In this document: piece by piece, positions 19,021-28,867 of the stretch
Position numbering within the stretch: position 1 is the first letter of the stretch
How the letters are laid out: each line of letters begins with the position of its first letter
Origin: Carnobacterium sp. CP1
Lineage (GTDB): Bacteria; Bacillota; Bacilli; Lactobacillales; Carnobacteriaceae
Assembly: GCF_001483965.1 (NCBI RefSeq)
Contig: NZ_CP010796.1
Coordinates: 1,775,001 to 1,839,000 of the forward strand
DNA: 64,000 bases
Direction of reading: 5' to 3'
Notes under the pieces: generated by a model
Told to the model about the DNA's origin: nothing
What the model saw: only the letters and a program-made list of their open reading frames with translations
The model's database searches: none
Program-made: the position numbers and the translations under genes

Positions 19021-19749
19021 ATGAACAAATTCACTGAGATTTATTTAACGATTGAAGCGGCTATTTTGAATCAGGTTTATTCAGCGGGAGACCTCTTGCC
19101 GAGTGAAAACGAACTAGCAAAAAAATACGCAGTGTCCCGCGAAACCATTCGGAAAGCCTTATCTTTATTATTGGAAAATGGGTACATTCAAAAAAAACAA
19201 GGCAAAGGATCGATTGTTTTGGATGTGAAACGCTTTGACTTTCCCGTTTCTGGCTTGACGAGCTACAAAGAATTGCAAACGGCTCAACACATCAACAGCC
19301 AAACGATCGTTACAAAAAATATCCATACTCCATTGCCAGATGCTTTGGCCAAACATTTGAAACTGCCAGAAGGAACGCCAGCTATTTATGTTGAAAGACA
19401 ACGGCAAGTGAATGGAGAAGTGGTGATTTTAGACAAAGATTACCTTTTAGCTTCGGTCATTTCAGACATGCCTGATGCTGCTGCTCATGATTCTCTCTAC
19501 ACCTATATTGAGCAAACTTTAGGATTAGTGATCGGCTATGCTCAAAAAGAAATCACTGTTGAACCAGCTACCGCCGAGGATCACCTTTTAATGGATCTGC
19601 ATGATGAGGATACGCATGTCGTAGTGGTCCGAAGCGATGTTTATTTGGAAGACACAACACTCTTCCAGTATACCGAATCCCGTCACCGCTTAGATCGATT
19701 CCGCTTCGTTGAATTTGCCCGACGCAGAAACCCAAGCGAAACTCTTTAA
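19021..19749 (+). CDS. treR: GntR-family repressor of trehalose genes
   Basis: Transcription regulator of 242 residues. The N-terminal winged helix-turn-helix (about 1-70) contains LPSENELAKKYAVSRETIRKA followed by GYIQKKQGKGSIV. The C-terminal UTRA ligand domain (about 85-235) binds sugar phosphates. The family resemblance and the neighbouring treA and treP point to TreR, the repressor relieved by trehalose-6-phosphate. A palindromic operator of the TreR type lies upstream of treP (23564-23579). The gene is convergent with treA and separated from it by about 640 bp of repeats. Confidence 0.88.
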   Translation: MNKFTEIYLTIEAAILNQVYSAGDLLPSENELAKKYAVSRETIRKALSLLLENGYIQKKQGKGSIVLDVKRFDFPVSGLTSYKELQTAQHINSQTIVTKNIHTPLPDALAKHLKLPEGTPAIYVERQRQVNGEVVILDKDYLLASVISDMPDAAAHDSLYTYIEQTLGLVIGYAQKEITVEPATAEDHLLMDLHDEDTHVVVVRSDVYLEDTTLFQYTESRHRLDRFRFVEFARRRNPSETL

Positions 19750-19787
19750 ATAAAGGAATCAAAATAATAGCCTTATCCTATACAAAT

Positions 19788-19836
19788 AAAAAAAACTGTA
19801 GAGTGCATGATGAATTGCGCCCTACAGTTTTTTTAT
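19788..19836 (+). terminator. Terminator of treR
   Basis: AAAACTGTAG (19793-19801 region) pairs with CTACAGTTTT (about 19821-19830), followed by T residues. Confidence 0.88.
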
Positions 19837-20035
19837 GATTGCGATTTGATGAGTAGACCAACTACTCTACTTACTTATTCTGTGATCTTACTACAAACCT
19901 GTTAGACGATTCGTCGTGCATAGTACAGCTATTTTGAAAGAATTTTTCTATTTGATTTCTCTTATTCATATAATTTGTACTGTGTTCTTATGTACCGTAT
20001 GGATAGAATTTTTTCATCCTTATCATATCGCCTTC

Positions 20036-20190
20036 AAAATGGGTTTGCATACCTTATGTCGCGTTTTATTATACAGTTAAGGTACGCATCTGGATTTTGC
20101 GTGCCTCAAGTCGGGGCTTATTGTCCAGTTAAGGTACGTATCCGGGTTTTGCGTGCCTTAAGTCGAATCTTAGCGTACAGTTAAGGCACA
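20036..20190. repeat. 52-bp tandem repeats with internal dyad symmetry
   Basis: The phrase CAGTTAAGG recurs at 20074, 20126 and 20178, an exact 52-bp period, with a decayed partial unit before it. Each unit holds AAGGTACGC and GCGTGCCT, which can pair as a hairpin. The two full units agree at about four bases in five. No convincing coding potential is present. Confidence 0.7.
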
Positions 20191-20224
20191 CACATATCCA
20201 TTTGAAGCTTCTGGAGACTACCAA

Positions 20225-20312
20225 GGCTCCAGGAGGTTCTATGACTTTCCACAAGAAAATACGTGAATTCCAGAGGAAATTACATGCCTTACGAGCCCAC
20301 CAACACTATTTT
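20225..20312. repeat. Partial copy B of the palindromic repeat family
   Basis: Resembles the right half of the 13362-13527 element over about 85 bases, including GAATTCCAGAGGAAATT and ACGAGCCCACCAACAC. The left arm is largely absent. It lies directly after the 52-bp tandem repeats. Confidence 0.45.
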
Positions 20313-20321
20313 ATAGTTAAA

Positions 20322-20364
20322 TAAAAAAGCTTTAAATCAAAGTTTTTAAACTTCGATTTAAAGC
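20322..20364 (-). terminator. Terminator of treP-treA
   Basis: GCTTTAAATC (20329-20338) pairs with GATTTAAAGC (20355-20364). On the minus strand a T-run follows (20323-20328). It is 25 bp after the treA stop. Confidence 0.87.
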
Positions 20365-20389
20365 TCTTTCTCTTTTTGTGATCTTTTAT

Positions 20390-22045
20390 TTACGCTTCAA
20401 AATAAAAAGCGATCGTTTCGTAAGGTTCCAGTGTCAACATCTCGGTCAATTCTCGTTTCTCACCGTTGCCGATCAAATAGCGGCATTTGCGATTTAAGAA
20501 TTCTTCCGGGATCTCAACACTTACTGGTTCAGCATAAAAATGATTTAATACCAACAATTGTTCTCCTTGGTATTCTCTGACATAACCATAAACACTTGGA
20601 TGATCCATCAAGATTCCTCGATAACTGCCTTCAGAGATAATTTTCATCTCTTTCCGCAAACGAATCAACTGTTTATAATAGTTTAAAATCGAGCCGGTTG
20701 CTTGTTCTTGCTCCACATTGATACTATGGAAATTCTCAGCTACTTTCAACCATGGTTTACCAGTTGTAAACCCTGCATGCAAGTCATTGTTCCACTGCAT
20801 AGGCGTTCGGCTGTTGTCACGAGATTTCACTTTAATGATCTCCATTGCTTCTTCATGCGACAACCCTTTTCCCACCAATTCAGCATAAGCATTATATGTT
20901 TCTATATCAACATAATCCTCTAACTCTTCGAAACCAGGATCGGTCATCCCGATCTCTTCGCCTTGGTAAATATAAGGCGTTCCACGCAGCAAATGCATCG
21001 TTTGCGCTTGTAAGGTAGCTGAAGCTTCAAAGTGGTTAACAGGGTCTCCAAAACGGCTGATGCCCCGCGGTTGGTCATGGTTGTTCCAAAACAATGCGTT
21101 CCATCCATTGCCTTCCGACATGCCGACTTGCCATTCATCTAACAACTGTTTCAATTTCATAAAGTCAAACGGCATCAAACTCCATTTTTCTCCATTCAAG
21201 TAATCAACTTTTAAATGATGAAAACTAAAAACCATCGATAATTCTTCGTTTTCAGGATTTGAATAAGCTACACCATTTTCTACAGTCGTTGAAGACATTT
21301 CTCCAACAGTCATTGAGTCTTTTACATGTCCAAATGTTTTTTGGTTCAACTCATGGATAAACTCGTGAGCAATCGGCCGGTCGGTATACAATGATTTGCC
21401 TACGTTGTCTTCCGCATCAACCAACACTTCCTCTTTTCCAATCACATTGATAACATCAAATCGGAATCCGGTCACGCCTTTTTCCAGCCAAAAATTAACC
21501 ACTTCATATAATTCTTTACGAACTTCCGGGTTGCGCCAGTTTAAATCAGCTTGAGTAACGTCATAAAGATGCAAGTAGCACTTTCCGGTATCTCCAAATG
21601 GTGCCCAAGCCGGGCCGCCGAACTTGGAAACCCAGTTGGTCGGATAAGAACCATCAGCTTTGGGCTCTCTTAAAATATAATAATCTTGGTACTTCTTATC
21701 GCCGGCTAATGCTTTTTGAAACCACTCATGCTCAATGGATGTGTGGTTCAGAACCATATCCAGCATAATTTCCATTTGGTGCTTTTTAGCTTCTGAAACG
21801 AGCACTTCAAAGTCTTCCATCGTTCCAAATAAAGGATCAATTTCAGTATAATTGGAAATATCATACCCATTATCTTTTTGCGGTGATGAAAAGAAAGGGT
21901 TCAGCCAGAGCATATCCACATCCAAACTAGCCAAATAAGGGATTTTTTCAATAATTCCCTTTAAATCTCCAACTCCATCTCCATCTGAATCCTTAAAAGA
22001 CTTCGGATAAATTTGATAAACGACTTTTTCGTGAAACGTACTCAA
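20390..22045 (-). CDS. treA: Alpha,alpha-phosphotrehalase (trehalose-6-phosphate hydrolase)
   Basis: Cytoplasmic GH13 enzyme that splits trehalose-6-phosphate into glucose and glucose-6-phosphate. The 551-residue protein has no signal peptide. Family motifs are in order: MVLNHTS (97-103), GFRFDVINV with nucleophile Asp197, VGEMSS with acid/base Glu249, and NNHDQPR with Asp324. Related oligo-1,6-glucosidases share this architecture; the treP and treR neighbours decide for phosphotrehalase. It is encoded 23 bp after treP in the same operon and ends at its own terminator. Confidence 0.93.
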   Translation of the reverse strand: MSTFHEKVVYQIYPKSFKDSDGDGVGDLKGIIEKIPYLASLDVDMLWLNPFFSSPQKDNGYDISNYTEIDPLFGTMEDFEVLVSEAKKHQMEIMLDMVLNHTSIEHEWFQKALAGDKKYQDYYILREPKADGSYPTNWVSKFGGPAWAPFGDTGKCYLHLYDVTQADLNWRNPEVRKELYEVVNFWLEKGVTGFRFDVINVIGKEEVLVDAEDNVGKSLYTDRPIAHEFIHELNQKTFGHVKDSMTVGEMSSTTVENGVAYSNPENEELSMVFSFHHLKVDYLNGEKWSLMPFDFMKLKQLLDEWQVGMSEGNGWNALFWNNHDQPRGISRFGDPVNHFEASATLQAQTMHLLRGTPYIYQGEEIGMTDPGFEELEDYVDIETYNAYAELVGKGLSHEEAMEIIKVKSRDNSRTPMQWNNDLHAGFTTGKPWLKVAENFHSINVEQEQATGSILNYYKQLIRLRKEMKIISEGSYRGILMDHPSVYGYVREYQGEQLLVLNHFYAEPVSVEIPEEFLNRKCRYLIGNGEKRELTEMLTLEPYETIAFYFEA

Positions 22046-22068
22046 TGTTATTCCTACTTTCTAAAAAA

Positions 22069-23529
22069 TTATTGTCCTAATTCTGGTTGACTCGCTTCAA
22101 TTGCTTGATCTGATTTATTAAAGATATTGTATTTGCGGAACACGACTGTTAAGGCAAACGGCACTACAATAGCAATCACCATACAAATAATGAATACGAA
22201 CCAGTATTGGTTTTGGATTGAAAGAATCCCTGGCAGACCGCCGACTCCAATTGAGTTGGCTGTGACATTAAAGATCGTCGAAACCATTCCAGCAAGACCG
22301 GAACCGATCATTGCAGCTACAAATGGGTAAACGTATTTGATGTTGATCCCGAACATTGCAGGTTCTGTTACACCTAAGTAACAAGAAATCGCTGCCGGAA
22401 TAGAAACTTGTTCTTCTTTTTTATCGCCGCGGTGAAGGAAAATAATCGCTAATACAGCTGAACCTTGGGCAATATTAGATAAAGCGATCATTGGCCATAA
22501 ATTGGTTCCGCCATAGTCAGCGATCAGTTGCAAATCGATAGCATTTGACATGTGATGCAGCCCAGTAATGACTAAAGGTGAATACAAGAAACCGAACAAA
22601 GCGCCGAATAACCAGTTCACTGAACTGCCTAAACCAGCATAGACTAAACTTGAAATCCAACCTCCAATGATCCAGCCGATAGGACCTAAAACTGTATGCG
22701 CAATCAATACAGTTGGCACTAAGGCGAAGAAAGGGACAAAAATCATTGATACGGCTTGCGGGATAACTTTACGCAATCCTAATTCCAAGTAAGCTAGTAG
22801 GAAACCGGCCAACATTGCAGGAATAACTTGTGCTTGATAACCGATCATATCAATTTGGAAAAAACCGAAATCCCAGAACGGAATATCTGCTGCTGCTGTT
22901 TCGGCAACGGCATAGGCATTTAATAATTGCGGTGAAACTAATGTGATTCCTAAAACAATTCCTAAAATTTGAGTCGTTCCCATTTTCTTAGCAATGCTCC
23001 ATGTGATTCCAACTGGTAAGAAGTGGAAAATCGCTTCGCCAATCAACCATAAAAAGCTGTTGACACCGTTCCAAAATTGAGAAACTTCTACAATAGTTTG
23101 TCCGTCGAGATATCCCATGGGAACGCCTTCTAAAATGTTACGGAATCCTAAAATCAGACCCCCTACTACAATTGCGGGAATAATGGGTGAAAATATTTCA
23201 GCTAATACAGACATCGCCCGCTGAATTGGGTTTTGATTTTGTTTACTGGCTGCTTTTACTTCGTCTTTTGATACTCCTTCTTTACCGGAAATTTTTGAAA
23301 ACTCGTTATAAAATGTAGCGACATCGTTTCCGATAATGACCTGAAATTGACCGGCTTGTGTGAAAGTGCCTTTTACCGCGGGGATATCTTCAATTTTTTT
23401 GACATCTGCTTTGGAAGCATCGTTCAATACGAACCGCATCCGTGTAGCACAGTGACTGACCGCAGAAATATTCTCGGGACCGCCAATGTCTTCCAATAAC
23501 TGTTTCGCATCTTGCTTGTAATCCGCCAT
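22069..23529 (-). CDS. treP: Trehalose-specific PTS transporter, EIIBC
   Basis: Imports and phosphorylates trehalose. The 486-residue protein has an N-terminal EIIB domain with phosphocysteine Cys27 in SHCATRMRF, a charged linker (about 85-110), and a hydrophobic EIIC domain of about ten membrane segments. There is no fused EIIA, so phosphate must come from another protein; the freestanding EIIA at 57268 is the natural candidate. The ATG at 23529 was chosen because it follows GAGGAGG; the frame extends 27 codons upstream through the operator and is unlikely to be translated. Operon treP-treA, regulated by TreR. Confidence 0.93.
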   Translation of the reverse strand: MADYKQDAKQLLEDIGGPENISAVSHCATRMRFVLNDASKADVKKIEDIPAVKGTFTQAGQFQVIIGNDVATFYNEFSKISGKEGVSKDEVKAASKQNQNPIQRAMSVLAEIFSPIIPAIVVGGLILGFRNILEGVPMGYLDGQTIVEVSQFWNGVNSFLWLIGEAIFHFLPVGITWSIAKKMGTTQILGIVLGITLVSPQLLNAYAVAETAAADIPFWDFGFFQIDMIGYQAQVIPAMLAGFLLAYLELGLRKVIPQAVSMIFVPFFALVPTVLIAHTVLGPIGWIIGGWISSLVYAGLGSSVNWLFGALFGFLYSPLVITGLHHMSNAIDLQLIADYGGTNLWPMIALSNIAQGSAVLAIIFLHRGDKKEEQVSIPAAISCYLGVTEPAMFGINIKYVYPFVAAMIGSGLAGMVSTIFNVTANSIGVGGLPGILSIQNQYWFVFIICMVIAIVVPFALTVVFRKYNIFNKSDQAIEASQPELGQ

Positions 23530-23563
23530 TTCTTTTTCCTCCTCTATAAACTGCTTTTCTCCA

Positions 23564-23619
23564 ACTTGTATATACAAGTAAAATGTACCTTTTTTTAAAC
23601 AAAAATGCAAGCGTTTTAT
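23564..23619 (-). promoter_or_regulatory. treP promoter with TreR operator and cre-like site
   Basis: On the minus strand there is TTGCAT (complement at 23605-23610), a 17-base spacer and TACATT (23582-23587). The palindrome ACTTGTATATACAAGT (23564-23579) covers the predicted start and contains TTGTATATACAA, the Bacillus TreR operator core. A degenerate cre-like sequence overlaps the -35 (23606-23619), matching 11 of 14 consensus positions, so catabolite control is possible but weakly supported. Confidence 0.82.
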
Positions 23620-23739
23620 ATTTTTTTATCAATAAACCCTCTTTTAAAAAAACCAAGTGTTAAATTATAACAGTTCCCATCATTTCAATGAGCCAAGAAA
23701 TGCGTACGCTAAGAAAAGAAATCGCTTTATACAGCAAAA

Positions 23740-23777
23740 AAAATAACAGCCGAACCACAAAGGAAACGTTTAGTTTC
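23740..23777 (-). terminator. Distal arm of the glpO terminator, separated by the IS
   Basis: AACAGCCGAACCACAAAGGAAAC before the IS is complementary, with G-T pairs and one bulge, to GTTTCTTTGCGGTTCAGCTGTT after it (25307-25328). Removing the IS and one copy of TTAGTTTC restores one long hairpin followed, on the minus strand, by eight T. The element therefore sits in the loop of a former terminator. Confidence 0.8.
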
Positions 23778-25303
23778 GGTTCTACGTCAACTGACGTTGG
23801 TAAAGAATTTTAGTCCCTTATTTAATTAAAAAAACTTGAACACTTTTCATGGTAGGCGTTATGCTGCTATGAAAAGTGTTTTTTCGTTCTGTTTAATAGC
23901 CGCTGGTTTCATATTAAAATGCAGAAGAATACGGTTTTTATAGTTCACGAAGTTTCGGTAGCCGTAGGCCACACGGTTAAGAACTTTGATCTTATTGTTG
24001 ATTCCTTCAATTTTTCCGTTTGAATACTTATAGGTAACGGTATTTTTTATGTGCTTCATATGTTTTTTCAATGTTTTGAGGCTCGTCTTCATTGGTTTTG
24101 AAATAAGTGGATAATCTTTTTCTAAAATCTTTACTAGCTCATCATAGTCATTCTCTTCAAGAGCCTTTAGAATCGTTTGATACACCTCATAAGTCTCTTT
24201 CAGAACGGTGTTGTAGCCCAACAGTTCGTCGACGATCGCTGATTCTAAGCGTAGACCAAATAAAGCATAATAAGTATAGGTTGTATAAGACAGTTCAGAT
24301 TCTTTCTTTAAGATTTTTTTCCAAAACCGTTTTAATCGACGGTACTTTTTCATATCTTCTCCATTTGAGGTATGAAATTGATTCATAACCGTTATCCTTG
24401 TACGATTCAGTGAACGATTAATCAGCTGGACAATATGAAAACGATCAATAATGATCTTGGCGTTTGGAAAAAGAATGGGAATAAAATTGACGTAACCAGC
24501 GTTCATATCGACTGTAATGGTTTCTACTTTTTTTCTAGCCTTTAGGCTATACCGTGAAAGGAAATGGTCTTTTATCGTTCGACTGTCTCGAGAAGGCAAG
24601 ATATCAATGATCGTTCCTTTTTCGGCATCAATGTATTCAAAAGCCATTGTGCTATTGGCATACTTAAACTCGTCAAACGAAAGATGTTTAGGAAGCCAGA
24701 AGTAATGCGGTTTGTAATTCTTAGCTTGCTCGTTAATAACGCGCTGCGTCGTTGCTGAAGAAACTCCCGTTTGACTAGAGATATCTTTTATAGATTGAGC
24801 CATAGACGATTTATCTAAAATTTGTGCTTTTACATGATTTGAAATAAAACAATTTTCTTTCAATAGAGGCGTTTTCGCAGTAAATGTAGCCTCGCATTCT
24901 TTGCACATGAATCGCTGCTTTTTAAGCAGTAAATAGGTGGGATGAATACCACTCATGGGTAAAGTAATGCGCGAGGTCTGTGTTCCGTTACAGTAGATGG
25001 TATACTGCTCGTTTGGTGTATGGCACTTCATACATTCCTGCGGAATGTAGGTCAATCGTCCTTTAATAAATTTACATTTTTTCCCTTTGAATTGACCGTA
25101 TTCTACGCAATCCTCTTCAAAAACAATGTTTTTGTCTTGTATATCTAGTACTTTTCGCATATCATTTGATGTAGGCAAGTGAGTTCTCTCCTTTGAATGA
25201 GTTGTGGTGACTTTAATTCTACAGGAGAACTCACTTGTTTTCTATTTTCACGAAAAAAGACGTTAGTAAGTTTTCACTCACCAACGTCAAATATTGTACA
25301 ACC
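23778..25303 (-). mobile_element. Complete ISL3-family insertion sequence (1526 bp)
   Basis: Terminal inverted repeats, read inward, begin GGTTCTACGTCAACTGACGT at 23778 and GGTTGTACAATATTTGACGT at 25303 and continue TTGGT on both sides. It is flanked by identical 8-bp direct repeats TTAGTTTC (23770-23777 and 25304-25311), the target duplication length expected for ISL3 elements. It carries one intact transposase gene. The clean duplication argues for a fairly recent insertion. Confidence 0.93.
23859..25178 (-). CDS. ISL3-family transposase
   Basis: Intact DDE transposase of 439 residues. The N-terminal part has a zinc-ribbon pair (CMKCHT and CKEC, about residues 51-95) and a helix-turn-helix (IKDISSQTGVSSATTQRVI). 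The catalytic core has Asp in TITVDMNAGYVN, Asp in IIDRFHIVQ, and the terminal Glu in GKIEGINNKIKVLNRVAYGYRN. The order and spacing fit the DDE_Tnp_ISL3 family. No frameshift or stop is present, so the element could be active. It is the only gene in the element. Confidence 0.95.
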   Translation of the reverse strand: MPTSNDMRKVLDIQDKNIVFEEDCVEYGQFKGKKCKFIKGRLTYIPQECMKCHTPNEQYTIYCNGTQTSRITLPMSGIHPTYLLLKKQRFMCKECEATFTAKTPLLKENCFISNHVKAQILDKSSMAQSIKDISSQTGVSSATTQRVINEQAKNYKPHYFWLPKHLSFDEFKYANSTMAFEYIDAEKGTIIDILPSRDSRTIKDHFLSRYSLKARKKVETITVDMNAGYVNFIPILFPNAKIIIDRFHIVQLINRSLNRTRITVMNQFHTSNGEDMKKYRRLKRFWKKILKKESELSYTTYTYYALFGLRLESAIVDELLGYNTVLKETYEVYQTILKALEENDYDELVKILEKDYPLISKPMKTSLKTLKKHMKHIKNTVTYKYSNGKIEGINNKIKVLNRVAYGYRNFVNYKNRILLHFNMKPAAIKQNEKTLFIAA

Positions 25304-25351
25304 TTAGTTTCTTTGCGGTTCAGCTGTTAAATCTATTTTTGTTGGTTCTTA

Positions 25352-27187
25352 TTAAGCGTTACGTTGTTTCAATTCTGATAAATCAGATTCGGCAATAGTG
25401 CGGTTTAATTCTTCCATTTGTTTTTCTTTTTCTTCATTTGACCAATCATAAAAACGTGCCATTTCATCTACTACTGGTTGTTTGATCGCATCTAGCGTAT
25501 CGCGCATAAAGAGCATATGGTTGGTACGGCGCCAGAAGAAATCTATTGGCCGCAATGCCATCTCTTCTTCCATTGCATAATGAAGACTAAGCGTATCCGC
25601 TAAGCTTAACCCAGGAACAGCTTCCAGTTCGTCGATTTGTGCATAAACTTTCGGAGCATTAGAACCATACAAATCAGCCAAGTAGACAGATTCTTCTTTA
25701 CTCAACCCTTTTTCAATTCCGATTTGAGCGATTTTTTCTAACTCTTCATCGACATTAGCAGGATCGATTTTACCGCCAGATACTGGATAGTTTTTAGAAT
25801 CCGCTAATTTGTAAGACAAATCAAATTTATTTTCCAACGTCTCTTGAACGAGGTTAACAGCACCTTCTGCCATTTTACGGTAATCCGTTAATTTACCCCC
25901 AGCAAGCGTGATGAGACCGTTAGTTGCTGTTTCAAGTGCGCTTCCGCGTGAAACTGAAGAAGGACTCGCTTCGCTTTCTGATAAAGTACTTTCTACGTTC
26001 TCCAACACTTCTTCTACATCCCAACGGGTTGCTTCGTTGCGTTGGAATTTGGATACAACAGCAACGACTTCATCGAAACTCTTATCTGAAAGGCTGCCAT
26101 TGTTTCCTCCATTGTAATCAGATCCGCCATTTGAAGCAATAAGCGGACGTAAACCAGCCCAGCTGGCTTCAATATCGTTAATCGTCAAATCGACTTCTGG
26201 GTAACGGCGGTTGACGATTTCAAGAAGGTAGTCGACATCTTCTTGTGTCACTGTCGGATGATTGAAATCTCCATGGTAATCTGTGTCGGTCGTACCAAAA
26301 TAAGTCTTATCTTCACGAGGAATCACAAAAATCATTCTGCCATCTTGATCTCCAGTGTCAAAATAAGTTGGCTGCGGTACAGATAGTTTTTTAGCATCAA
26401 CGACCAAGTGCACTCCTTTTGTCGGGCGCATTTGTGACGGGGTCGTGTCATTTTCATCTAGTTCTCGTACAAAATCAGACCAAGGTCCGCTTGTATTAAT
26501 CACTAAACGGGCATGAATATCAAATTCTTCTCCTGTTAGCAAGTCCGATACTCGTACGCCATTCACTTGACCATTTTCGTCGTGCAGAATCGATTGAGCT
26601 TGCACATGGCTGGCAATCTGCGCCCCATCTTGAGCAGCTTGTTTAATATTTTCAATCACCAGACGTGCATCATTGTTTCTAAAGTCCAAATAAACGCCGC
26701 CGCCTAAAAGTCTTTCTCCTTGCAGTTGAGGTTCTCTTTCCAGCACTTCTTCTTTCGTCAGCATATAATTCGTATAACGAGGGTCTGTCACGTTCGCTAA
26801 GCGGTCGTATAGATCCATCGCTACTTTGATTGAAAACATATTGAAGGTTGCACCAGGTTCGTCATAAATCGGAAGCAGCATCGGATCTGGTTTTGGGATA
26901 TGCGGTGCAATGCTTTGTACCACTGCACGTTCCTGAACAGTATCTGCTACAACCTCCACATCAAATGTTTTTAAGTAGCGCAGTCCGCCGTGAACTAATT
27001 TTGTCGAACGTGAAGAAGTTCCTTCAGCAAAATCCTGCATCTCGATCAATCCGGTTTTCATACCAGATGCGCTGGCTTGCAAAGCAACGCCGGCACCCGT
27101 AATTCCACCACCAATGATCAATAGATCAAGGGTCTCGGTTTTCATTTTTTCTATCGCTTGTTTTCTAGTTTTTGATGAGAATGTCAT
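25352..27187 (-). CDS. glpO: Alpha-glycerophosphate oxidase (FAD)
   Basis: Oxidises glycerol-3-phosphate to dihydroxyacetone phosphate with O2, making hydrogen peroxide; membrane-associated flavoprotein of lactic acid bacteria. The 611-residue protein has the FAD motif IIGGGITGAGVAL at about 24-36 and the GSTSRSTK-like segment EGTSSRSTKLVHGGLRYL. An insertion around 350-410 (NGGSDYNGGNNGSLSDK) separates GlpO from the respiratory dehydrogenase GlpD. It is encoded 14 bp after glpK. The glpF facilitator gene often found next in Lactobacillales is absent; an ISL3 element lies in its terminator. Confidence 0.94.
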   Translation of the reverse strand: MTFSSKTRKQAIEKMKTETLDLLIIGGGITGAGVALQASASGMKTGLIEMQDFAEGTSSRSTKLVHGGLRYLKTFDVEVVADTVQERAVVQSIAPHIPKPDPMLLPIYDEPGATFNMFSIKVAMDLYDRLANVTDPRYTNYMLTKEEVLEREPQLQGERLLGGGVYLDFRNNDARLVIENIKQAAQDGAQIASHVQAQSILHDENGQVNGVRVSDLLTGEEFDIHARLVINTSGPWSDFVRELDENDTTPSQMRPTKGVHLVVDAKKLSVPQPTYFDTGDQDGRMIFVIPREDKTYFGTTDTDYHGDFNHPTVTQEDVDYLLEIVNRRYPEVDLTINDIEASWAGLRPLIASNGGSDYNGGNNGSLSDKSFDEVVAVVSKFQRNEATRWDVEEVLENVESTLSESEASPSSVSRGSALETATNGLITLAGGKLTDYRKMAEGAVNLVQETLENKFDLSYKLADSKNYPVSGGKIDPANVDEELEKIAQIGIEKGLSKEESVYLADLYGSNAPKVYAQIDELEAVPGLSLADTLSLHYAMEEEMALRPIDFFWRRTNHMLFMRDTLDAIKQPVVDEMARFYDWSNEEKEKQMEELNRTIAESDLSELKQRNA

Positions 27188-27201
27188 CTTTTCCCACTCC
27201 T

Positions 27202-28746
<1,545 letters not shown>

Positions 28747-28821
28747 TCATTTATAGTCTAATCATAACGCGTTTTTCAGAGGAGAAACTACCAACTTTTT
28801 TTACCGTTTCCAAAAAAAGTG

Positions 28822-28867
28822 ACAAAAAAGAAAGGAAACCTCTCTATATGAGGAAAGAGTCCCTTTC
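28822..28867 (-). terminator. Terminator between the Mga-like regulator and glpK
   Basis: GAAAGG (about 28830) pairs with CCCTTTC (28861-28867), with an inner CCTC/GAGG stem. On the minus strand TTTTTTGTC follows. It partly overlaps the regulator's stop codon. Confidence 0.65.

Noticed and set aside
19975-20184. Plus-strand open frame of 69 codons between treR and treA
   Set aside because: It is produced by the 52-bp tandem repeats and their AT-rich flank and resembles no protein.
20036-20190. CRISPR array
   Set aside because: Repeats are 52 bp head to tail with no unique spacers and no cas genes nearby.
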